Assembly: GCF_947507565.1 (NCBI RefSeq) | Contig: NC_089179.1 | Coordinates: 1,736,681-1,800,680, forward strand | Origin: Oscarella lobularis | Lineage: Eukaryota > Porifera > Homoscleromorpha > Homosclerophorida > Oscarellidae | DNA length: 64,000 bases | Direction: 5' to 3' | Part shown: positions 55,590 through 64,000 of the stretch, piece by piece | Layout of the letters: each line of letters starts with the position of its first letter | Position numbering within the stretch: position 1 is the stretch's first letter | Notes under the pieces: model-generated | Seen by the model: the letters and a program-made list of their open reading frames with translations, nothing else | What the model was told of the DNA's origin: nothing | Database searches by the model: none | Program-made: the position numbers and the translations under genes

Positions 55590-57315
55590 TCATCTTTCTT
55601 TGATGGATATTACACACCCATCTGCAGGGACTCTTGTTGCATCATAGATGATTCTATAACTTTCTTCCGTTTCAATACGATGCCAGTCAGCAGTGACAGC
55701 GGCAATGGCTATGATCAAAGGAATAGTAAGTTCGGCGAGGTTTTTCCCCGCGCAACGGTGCACTCCAACTCCAAAAGGGATGTAGTGCTTCACATTTCGA
55801 ATGTGCTCACGACGTTCAGGCCCGAATCTGTCGGGATCAAATTTGTTTGGCTCGGAAAAACTGTCGGAAAATAAAACGTGCCGTAAGTTTGGACCAAACC
55901 GTTGCGCCCTTAGGTATGGCGATGCCATTGATCTCACAGTCACGCTGTGCAACAAAGCCAAAAGTCAAAAGGGGGTTTTCAAAACGAAGAATTTCTTTCA
56001 TAACCTAGCAGAGCAAACCAAGTTAACATAGGCATAGAAACTTAATTAATTAGAGTCCCTACGGATAATCTCTTACTTGGGTTGTGTAGGTCATCTTGTC
56101 CAGTGTTTCGGTGGTGATCGGATCATCGTCTGGACGCAATTTCATTTGCTCGTCGCGTATTTTGGCCAAAACGTCGGGATGGGTGCTCATGAGAGCGAAG
56201 AATGCCGTCATTGTCGATACGGTCGTATCAAGGCCGGCAAAGAGGAAAGTCACTAAATGATCAGTGACGATGCGTTTGATATGAGAGTCTGTCAATTGGC
56301 CGTCGCTTTTCTCGATCAGAGACTGCATCCAATAGTCGGTAAGAGAATATAGTTTTCTTCCTTCTTTTGCACGCTCAACAGAAGCCTGAGTGATGGCCAT
56401 CATATTGCTAATTAATAATTTGCGTGCTTTCATGGCGTTCCGAAACGTCGTGCCAGGAAAGTTTATTGGAAAAACCGCAATTCCTTTCATCATCGTGTCA
56501 TAATTTTCTTTCCAATGTAGACTGGCGTCATAGTCCGTTCCCAAAAAGACGTTCATGAGAGAAGAGAATATCATGTCGCGGGCCCTCGATTTAACCTTAA
56601 TCGTTCCATGGTTTTGCTTACATTCGCTTATCCAAAGACGCAGGTGCTTTCGAACGTTATTTTCCATGGCTGGCAAATAGGAGGTCAGCCTTTTTCGCGA
56701 GAAAACTGAAATCAACGTCTTTCGAAGGAAAGAGTGTTCTTGTCTTTGCAAAAAAAACAGCGTTTCTCCAAAGAGGTGACTGTCTGCGGCAGATAGAGCA
56801 ATAGTGAAGTCGTTGCCTTGTTCTTTCATCAGTGTCTTGCACACAGTGACGTCGTTGATGTATAACAGGAATCTTCATAAAATCTTTCAATTAGACGGTG
56901 AATCGAGGGAGACTGGGGACGACAGGTCTACTTTCCTATTTTTTTCTGTTTACTTTAGGACTTGCTCTACAGTCTCTAGCCCGGAGGCCGGGTACTCAAT
57001 AATCTACATGCATTGTTACTGTGGGCATGTCCTGTAGGCGGAACCGCCCGATCAAGCACGCTGGGAGCAACTCTATCACAATACATGGTCCGCGCTGACG
57101 TACCTTCCCAAATATGAATTCCACGAGACTTTTCCGTGGGCGAAACAGCCATTCACAAACCCGTATGGATCTCGCATTAGCGGTAACAAGTTCCCGATAA
57201 AGGGAACAAGCCATTTGGGACCAGGAATGCCTTTCCCAAGCCTGCGCAAGCGTCTCTGCTCCAGCGTGGCAAGCACAACTAGAGTGAAAAGAAGAACAAC
57301 CAGTGCTAGAAACAT
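55590..57315 (-). CDS. cytochrome P450, microsomal
   Basis: Haem monooxygenase. The likely ATG at 57315 gives MFLALVVLLFTLVVLATLEQ, an N-terminal membrane anchor, then the GKGIPGPKWLVPFIGNLLPL proline hinge. The I helix is VTFLFAGLDTTVSTM (AGxDT). The C-terminal exon has LRHVLFSDSFSEPNKFDPDR and RFGPERREHIRNV, and the haem loop YIPFGVGVHRCAGKNLAELT with the ligand Cys. The haem loop has His where microsomal P450s usually have Arg (FGxGxHxCxG), a form common in bacterial and CYP26/CYP120-like enzymes. Substrate cannot be told. The frame extends upstream to a GTG at 57363 in a tandem repeat, which was not taken as the start. Confidence 0.88.
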
Positions 57316-57325
57316 CGGACTGGAA

Positions 57326-57376
57326 GTGACATCACAGGGTTTACGTGACGCCACAGGGTTCACGTGACGTCACAAG
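57326..57376. repeat. 19-bp tandem repeat with CRE/E-box cores at the P450 5' end
   Basis: Period 19: GTGACATCACAGGGTTTAC (57326-57344), GTGACGCCACAGGGTTCAC (57345-57363) and a partial GTGACGTCACAAG (57364-57376). Junctions create ACGTGAC, CACGTG and TGACGTCA sites. It lies just upstream of the P450 ATG and looks regulatory. Confidence 0.7.
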
Positions 57377-57785
57377 TAATTCTCTCTATGGCAAATAACG
57401 GGATTTGTGAAAATGATTTAATTTGGAACACAGGTGATAAGAGGGGAATTTGGCGCAGAAATTAGTGATTCTTATCCGGGACCTTCGGTCATCCTTACTT
57501 CTCGAACGAAAACGACTTTTCGAAGTCAAGACGGCGTTTCTATAGCCCTACTCATGTCGTACACTTTATTTACGGAGGCCAGGAAGCTAAAAAAGAACGA
57601 TGTGATAGGAAGAAGTCTCGGCGAAGCGGCCAGCAATCGATATGCTCGCTTTGTACAGTTGAGACGCGCGTCGAGGCGTCCATAGCACCGTCAACCGCCT
57701 CTCTATGCAATTGGTCGGATGCCTTTGTAACGTCACAACCGCCGATTCACTCTCATTCACTGTCAGTGCACGACAAAGGAAAGAG
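57377..57785. promoter_or_regulatory. shared 5' region of P450 and creatine kinase
   Basis: About 410 bp between divergent genes. It should hold both promoters. An open frame at 57434-57685 has no family features. Confidence 0.4.
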
Positions 57786-59532
57786 ATGGGCTGCGGTGCA
57801 TCGATTCCCATAGAAGACGGTACCTAGGGGTGAAAAAAGACGAAGACGTTGCCGTTGAACTCGTTTCCATGCAGCCCATAACCGACCCGCGAGGCCAGCG
57901 CCTCCGCCGCCGTCGGCGTCGCGTCCCACCGCCGCCGCTCCGCTGAAAAAAATAGAGACGAAAAAACCGAAAGTAGCGACTGGGCCGGCGCTGTTGTCTC
58001 AGCTTGCCAATGCGAAGACGCCCGCGCAACCTTTCGATTTGAAGTCTCCCAAGCCAGCCGAGCCGTCGACGTCTCGCTCGCCCGCCGGAATTGCTAAGAA
58101 GACGTCGGAGATCGTTTCGAAGGCGTCGTCGGTCTTGCCTACTCCTTCGGAACTCTTGGTCAAAGCGGAGGAGGAGGAGAAGAAGGCTAAGGCAGTTGTA
58201 GTGTACCAGGAACCGGTGCTAGCGAAAGTCATGAATGATGAAGAGGAAAAAGACGGAGAGAAAAGCGCGAACGAGAATGACGAAGAAGTGAAAAACGAGG
58301 ACAAAGAAACGTCAATTGAGAACGAGAACAAGAAAACTGAAAACGACGAGCAGAACGAATCACAAACGCAAAGCAAAGAACAAGACGACGCTCAGCCGCC
58401 GACCACATCCCACAATCAAATCGAGGATCTCGACAACTATCCGAATCTCGATGAACACAACAATCACATGTCCCACATGCTGTCGCGCGACGTCTACGAA
58501 CGCCTAAGCGAGACGCCGACACCAAACGGCTTCACGATCGACATGGCCATACAGACGGGCGTCGACAATCCCGGCCATCCGTTCATCATGACCGTCGGCG
58601 CCGTCGCCGGCGACGAGGAGTCGTACGACGTCTTCGCCGACCTCTTCGATCCCGTCATCAAACGTCGTCACAACGGCTACGATCCGACGCGCGACGTTCA
58701 CAAGACCGACTTGGATCCGACTCATCTGACGGCGGCGACGGTCGAACTCGATCCCGCCTACGTGCTCTCGTGTCGCGTTCGCACGGGACGCAGCGTGCGA
58801 ACGTTCGCCCTGCCGCCCTTTTGCACGCGCGCCGAGCGACGCGAAGTCGAGCGCGTCGCGCGCGCCGCCTTGGACTCGCTCGACAACGAATTCGCCGGCA
58901 CGTATTATCCGCTCGTCGACATGACGGCCGCCGAGCAGGAGAAGCTGATCGAGGATCACTTTCTCTTCGATAAGCCCGTCTCGCCGCTTTTGCTCGCTTC
59001 GCGCATGGGTCGCGATTGGCCGGACGCGCGCGGGATATGGCACAACGCGGCGAAGAATTTTCTCGTTTGGATCAACGAGGAGGATCACACGCGCGTCATT
59101 TCCATGGAAACGGGTGCCGACATGAGGGGCGTGTTCGAACGCTTTTGCGCGGGGCTGCGTCGGTTCGAGGAGGCGATTAAGAGAGACGGATACGAATTCA
59201 TGTGGAACGAACGTCTCGGTTTCATTCTGACGTGTCCGTCGAATCTCGGCACGGGATTGCGTGCCGGCGTGCACGTGCGTCTTCCGCTGCTTTCGAAGCA
59301 CGACCGTTTCGACGTCGTACTCGACGCGTTGCGTTTGCAGAAGCGAGGTACGGGTGGCGTCGATACGGCGTCGACGGGTGCCGTTTTTGATATATCGAAT
59401 TCCGATCGACTTGGATTTTCCGAAGTCGACTTGGTGGACAAGGTGATAAATGGCGTTGCCTTGCTGATTGACATGGAGAAGGCATTGGAACGAGGAGAGT
59501 CTATTGATGGGCTATTGCCGTCTTCCCTTTAA
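57786..59532 (+). CDS. creatine kinase with N-myristoylation-type start and long acidic linker
   Basis: ATP:guanido phosphotransferase of the creatine kinase type. Exon 1 (57786-57819) encodes [11 protein letters not shown]; exon 2 (57875-59532) joins in frame, giving 563 residues. MGC at the start is a myristoylation plus palmitoylation signal, as reported for sea-urchin flagellar creatine kinase. Residues about 12-160 are proline-rich then strongly acidic and disordered. The kinase core runs from [20 protein letters not shown] through [55 protein letters not shown] and [20 protein letters not shown] with the reactive Cys. It ends LPSSL. Only one kinase domain is present. A membrane-anchored, possibly flagellar enzyme is the likely role. 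Confidence 0.92.
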
Positions 59533-59706
59533 TTTGCAATGCAAATAAAATGAAATGCACGAGATTTATGATTGTTTTTAGGTTTCAGGACGCCGAATCG
59601 TATTTGCATATTTTTCTAGTGATGTGCGCGCCCACAAACACATGTTTATTCCCCTCTTGCCTTCCATAGCGCACTAGCCGCGCGCCGATTAATTTCAATT
59701 CCGGCT
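59533..59706. promoter_or_regulatory. short GIT promoter interval
   Basis: 174 bp between the creatine kinase stop and the GIT ATG on the same strand. Contains an AATAAA signal at 59545-59550 (aaataaaatg) for the creatine kinase mRNA. Confidence 0.5.
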
Positions 59707-62700
59707 ATGGCTTCTCACACTTGTTCAGTCGTTTGCGCTGACTGTAGCGCTCCCGGTACGCCGCCCCGTTCCTCTACGCACTCGCGTCGACACTCTCGCA
59801 CTTCAGATCCCAAATGGGCGTTGATAAATAAAGGCGTTCTCGTGTGCGACGACTGCTGCAGCGCCCATCGCCTCCTCGGCCGTCACATCTCCGACGTGCG
59901 CTCGCTGACGAAGAGCCTTTGGCCTCCCACGCTACTCGAGGTAGAAACGAAAGCGCGAGAAAGGCGATCGAAAATGGTCGCGCCGCGGGGGGCCCCATGG
60001 GAAAAAAAAGAGAAGCCGAAACCCGCGGTCTCTCTCTCGCGCGCTATTTTCCCTCGCCCCCTTTCAGATGATCACCTCGCTGGCGAGCAAGGGAGCTAAT
60101 TCGATATGGGAGCACACGCTAATGGACCCGGATCAGGCGGCGAAAAACGACAAGACGAAGCCGAGACCGGACGATCCCGTCCAGTAAGAAAGAGACGAAA
60201 AAAATGTTTCTTCTTTTTTTGAATTTTATTTCGTTGCGGTTTAGTCCCACCAAATTCAATTTCGTTGTCGCCAAGTATAAGAATATGGCTTTTGTTCATC
60301 GACTTCCGGTTCGAGAAGACGACAGATTGGCTATGGAGGACTTGAGCAAGGTAGAGCTAACTAAAAGGGGTTCCTCCGACGCGTCATACGTTAGAAATAA
60401 AGTATTGATTTCGAGAAATTTTGAAAATTACTAGCGCGCACTCGGCCATACCACTGACGTCATATTTTTCGTAGCAATTGCACGCGAGCGTCCGATCGAG
60501 CAATTTGGAAACGTGCCTACGCTTGTTGTTCCTCGGCGCTCAAGTGAACTATTTCCACGCCGTAAGATGTTTGTTATTACTTCTAATGGGGGAAGTCTCA
60601 CTGTATTGGGGGCGTGGTGTAGGAAAGGGGCAATTGTCCGCTTCACGTGGCGGCGTCGGCGGGCCAATCGCTTCAAGTGAGTACTAGACGACGATTTGGA
60701 TTTATAAAAGATGTCTCTGTCAGGTCGAACTGCTTGTTTGTTATGGAGCTGATCCTTGCAAATTGGACAGTCGAGGTCACACTCCCGTGGAGTGTGCAAG
60801 GTGCGGGCGACTTTTTTGGCATTGGTTTCGTTTGATCGCGTGCCCGTAGAATCGCTGGATACCACGAACTCGCCGATCGTCTCATCGAATGTCAATACGA
60901 GCTGACGGACAGGCTGACGTTCTATGTTTGCGGGCGACGACCAGGTTCGTATTGGCTGTTCTAGACAAAGATATTGCTTCCGTTATTTGTTTTCTTTTGC
61001 CAACGTTAGACCACTCCTCAGGCGAACATTACGCCGTGCCTTCGATAGAAGGAAAGCAGTAAGTCGCCAGCACAGCGAAAACATAACCATTCTTTTAATT
61101 TTTATCTTTCGTGTGTGCTGCTCAGGCTTGATTATATTGAGGGTCAGAACAAACTGCGTCAGGTAGGGGATCGCGACTACTCGTTCGTTTGAAGACTAGC
61201 TCCTATATGCGTGCTCTTCTGTATATGTCTAGTTGAAAAATAGTCTTTTTGAAAGACTTGCGGCTGACGTCTATGATGAAGTCGATCGACGGGAAACAGA
61301 TGCAGGTAAGGTTGTTATGTCCCCCATGCTATGGTACTAAATTGTTTCCTTTCAGTCTGGCTTGCTACTCAAAACCACAGCAAACTCGTATCCGATCATC
61401 ACACGATGCCCTTTCTTCCCGTCAATCCCACGATATCGTCGACACGAAATCAAGTAGATCTGTCGTCTCGATGGAATTTGTTGATACTGATTGCTATGCT
61501 TCAGGGACGGCAGAAATTGGCGACGTTTACGGCCAAAGAATTTGCTGTATTGATTTGTGACATTTTGGTTGATGCCAAGAGAAGGCAAGCGCTCAGTCAA
61601 GAAAAAGGTTTATATAATCGATCAATCACGTGTCCTGTTTGATTTTGTGACGCGTCGTTGTATAGGCAAAACCGAGGGAACCGCCGTTCCTATGGACATC
61701 GTGGAGAACGACGACTGGGATCACGATTACGACGAAGTTCCGGAAATACCTTATATCGAAAAGAAAGAACGGAAAGAGGTCACAGATAATTTTTATTAGC
61801 ACCTTTCTTTGTGTAGTTACGACGTCTTTTATAGGATGTTTGTCAATCGCAGTCGGAAGATGATCTCGACGAGAAAGAGGAAGAGGATTCGCCAAACATT
61901 GAGAAAGAGGAGAAAGCCTCCTCGGTGAGACATAGTATTGCTAATAAAAGAGTCCTTCATGTCAGCTTTCGGGTTTGCCTGTTGAACAGATGACCTTGGA
62001 GCTATCAGAAAAGAAAACGAACGCCGTCACCAATTCTCAAGCAGTCTCGAATTCCGTAAAAGCGAAAAATTCGCCGTCGCCACCGACGAAGCAGGCGTCT
62101 GACCGAATCGTATCGATGAAGGAGCACTTGGAAATACGTCGAAAGCTCGAAGCTGCACAGGTGAACGAAAGAAAGTAAAACCGAAATAATAATTATAACT
62201 TTTACGCGATATCGCGAAGGCTCAAATCAAACAGCTGACGCAAGTCAACGAGAACATGACCAAAGAATTAAAGCATCTTCAATCCGTGGTAAGCAAATGA
62301 TAGTTTTTGAAAAAAACGAACTTTTGTTTTTCACGTCATCAGAATGCAACTCTTCGACAAAAACAGCGCACAACGTCGTCCTCTTCGCCTATACCTCCTC
62401 CCCTTCAGCCGCCCCCCAAACGCCCTCCTGGCGCCGTTTCCTACAATCGATCGACGACAGCACCGGTCGGACAACTTCGCGTCACGCCTCCTGTCGTCGC
62501 CGTCGAACGAGACGAATGCGACGGTCGGCCGGAGAAAATCGTCGAGGAAGACGAAATGGAACACAATACGAAATTGAAGCCAAATCAAACGCCACCTCAA
62601 CAGCCAAAGAGCCTCTTTCGCGAACCGAAGGCCAATTTCGATGACGAAGCACCGGCTCTTCCTGTGAAGGTCCTCCTCGACGCGAGAACGCTAGCTCTCT

Positions 62701-63432
62701 TAATTTACTCTTTATTTCAGAAACGTTCCATCATTATCCAGGAAGCGCCGCCTCCGGATTTGTCACCCGCCTCCGTGACGGCCGTCAGTCAGGCGAAGAA
62801 TACGTATCATCCGTCGAATCGTCAGTCGTCGCCCGTCACGCCGTCGTTTCCCCCGTCGGCGCTCACGGAAAGGGAGAGGGAGAAGTTTCGGGAACGAAAA
62901 GTGTCGTTGCCGGCCGTGAGGACGACGACGCGACAGACGGACGTCGTTCAGCAGACGGAAAGGATCACGAAGCGAATACAGGAACTCCTACTAGCGGCCC
63001 AGCACGGACAGCAATCCAAGTAAGAATGGATCTTCACAAAGAATTTGAATGGTGTAGACAGGGGGTTCCACCTTTAGCTTTGTTCCTTGTTCGAGACGAA
63101 TATCCGCTGCTGTGAAGGACATGGTGGCGTTGTTTCCTCAGGTACAACGAAACGAAGCGCGTCTTCTCTCTCGTTTTCATTTCTTTTTGCTTCTGCAGCG
63201 ACCCGAGTCGGAATCGATACGGGCGTCGTTGCGTTTACTCGCTTCGAGTGCAACTCGGCTGCTCGAGGAGTGCAAAGCTGTTCCGTCTGCCGGTGGCGGT
63301 GGCGGTGCTGCCGGCGCCAGTGGCGGCGAAGAGGCGGACAACGTCGCCTGTCTGACTCAGCAGGTCATTCAGTCGGCGTACGACATCGCCAAAGCTGCTA
63401 AACAGCTCGTCACTCACGTGGGAGAGCTGTGA
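59707..63432 (+). CDS. GIT-family ArfGAP, partner of PIX and paxillin
   Basis: Scaffold Arf GTPase-activating protein of focal adhesions. Exon 1 MASHTCSVVCADCSAP joins DPKWALINKGVLVCDDCCSA and HRLLGRHISDVRSL, the ArfGAP zinc finger with its catalytic Arg. ITSLASKGANSIWEHTLMDP follows, then ankyrin repeats (QLHASVRSSNLETCLRLLFL, GAQVNYFH; VELLVCYGADPCKLDSRGHT). The Spa2-homology region shows HTMPFLPVNPTISSTRNQ and GRQKLATFTAKEFAVLICDI (RQKLA..F..LI..IL). A charged, Pro-rich middle and a coiled coil follow. The C-terminal FAT-like domain (MVALFPQVQ; LTQQVIQSAYDIAKAAKQLV) is the paxillin-LD-binding helix bundle. One GIT, before the vertebrate GIT1/GIT2 split. About fifteen exons; small ones were joined by eye. 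Confidence 0.93.
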
Positions 63433-63841
63433 CGAAGGTGACCCTCCCGACACTCGATTGATAATTCGTAGTCAAGATGAATTAAGAAATTTCATATGGA
63501 ATTTTTTTCACTTTGTCTTGTGATATATTACAGCCCAAAGAAGAAGGATGAGAAGTTCGATCTCACTTTGACTCTAGTAGCTGATTTCCTGGTCATTAAC
63601 TCGAGAGAAAATTTGACCTTGTCGTGTCGCTGCTGATTTTACGTCCTAAGGCAAGTGATTAGATTAGGTTTCCTTGAGAAAACCTTTTGGTGTCATCATT
63701 CTGATAATGACTCCTCAAGGGTTTCACTGATAGGACTAGAGAGGGGTCATAGACTGCACGCAGGGTTTAGAAAAAGCGGTTTCAGTGTACATCTAAAAGG
63801 TGATATGAGTGGTCTCCTGGGTTAGAACGAAAAGAATTTAG
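63433..63841. other. 3' intergenic between convergent genes
   Basis: UTR-like sequence between the GIT and LHPP stop codons. A plus-strand stretch near 63533-63655 has PKKKDEKFDLTLTLVADFLV, which could be an alternative last GIT exon after an acceptor-like 'ttacag'. This is not supported further. Confidence 0.4.
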
Positions 63842-64000
63842 CTACGCCTGCTCTTTCTTTCTTAGAATCTCATCAACCGCCTCAGCCAAATTATTAACAA
63901 AAGCGTCCGGTTTGACGTCAGGATGACGTTCGTCTCCCGGTTGAAATTTACCCGTTCTCACTTGGACGCCTCGTATTCCGCACTTCTGCGCCCCGCCCAC
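63842..64000 (-). CDS. LHPP: LHPP, HAD phosphatase, 3' end only
   Basis: Phospholysine/phosphohistidine inorganic pyrophosphate phosphatase. The visible C-terminal part reads VGGAQKCGIRGVQVRTGKFQ, PGDERHPDVKPDAFVNNLAE, then AVDEILRKKEQA. It matches the LHPP end (VRTGKFxPxDExHPxVKxDxxVxNLAEAVD) better than the paralogue HDHD2. The gene continues past the right edge, so the catalytic DxD motif is not visible. Confidence 0.88.
   Translation of the reverse strand: MGGAQKCGIRGVQVRTGKFQPGDERHPDVKPDAFVNNLAEAVDEILRKKEQA

Noticed and set aside
58504-59301. 265-codon minus-strand ORF
   Set aside because: Antisense of the creatine kinase core, kept open by GC-rich codon use; no protein features of its own.

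Overview
The window is animal nuclear DNA. It holds 27 to 30 protein-coding genes, nearly all split by short GT-AG introns (many about 45-100 bp) and packed tightly on both strands, with start codons of head-to-head neighbours sometimes less than 100 bp apart. Metazoan-only or metazoan-enriched genes (a laminin chain, paxillin, GIT, flotillin-2, creatine kinase, SRCR and Ig-like exons) together with the very compact layout suggest a sponge, perhaps a homoscleromorph such as Oscarella. That placement is inference; no species marker is present. A 200-base run of N at 43340-43539 marks an assembly gap.

Layout. 1-3866 (-): 5' part of a laminin-family gene that runs off the left edge. 4230-9768: RAD51C (-), a C19orf53/LYDG10-like small basic protein (+), the mitochondrial co-chaperone HSCB (-), an intronless ABC-class ATPase of bacterial type (-) and BOLA2 (+). 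10003-13901: two-pore channel (-). 14379-15550: unknown multi-span membrane protein (+). 15798-18255: an unrecognised gene (-) head-to-head with RMND1 (+). 18404-21901: TBC1D10-type Rab-GAP (-) head-to-head with SNRNP40 (+). 22060-23499: a DUF218-LACC1 fusion (+). 24550-26240: two tandem copies of an unknown gene, with a duplicated scrap of the LACC1 gene between them. 26469-30398: paxillin (+) and PPP4C (-). 30508-33360: unknown coiled-coil and fragmentary genes and an Ig-like remnant. 33405-37261: flotillin-2 (+) and a PPM1E/F (POPX) phosphatase (-). 37354-42997: a tandem array of three gamma-butyrobetaine-hydroxylase-like genes (+), each carrying the same small DNA transposon in its first intron. 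43190-55081: an SRCR exon cut by the gap, an unusual intronless divergent gene pair (44884-47193), and a large ZNFX1 helicase fused to a PARP catalytic domain (+). 55590-63432: cytochrome P450 (-), a creatine kinase with a myristoylation-type N terminus (+), GIT (+). 63842-end: 3' exon of LHPP (-).

How genes relate. Paxillin, the POPX phosphatase and GIT belong to the GIT-PIX-PAK-paxillin adhesion module and all lie within 37 kb, with a laminin at the other end. HSCB, BOLA2 and RMND1 act in Fe-S or mitochondrial functions. SRCR, the intronless pair and ZNFX1-PARP form a stretch that looks like innate immunity.

The most novel items are the intronless divergent pair (glycine-zipper membrane protein with 11-residue repeats, facing a protein made of three similar beta-rich units), the ZNFX1-PARP fusion, the DUF218-LACC1 fusion, and the BBOX-like array whose N-terminal zinc cysteines are gone. 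Splice models were built by eye from frame continuity and family similarity, so exact exon ends can be off by a few bases.
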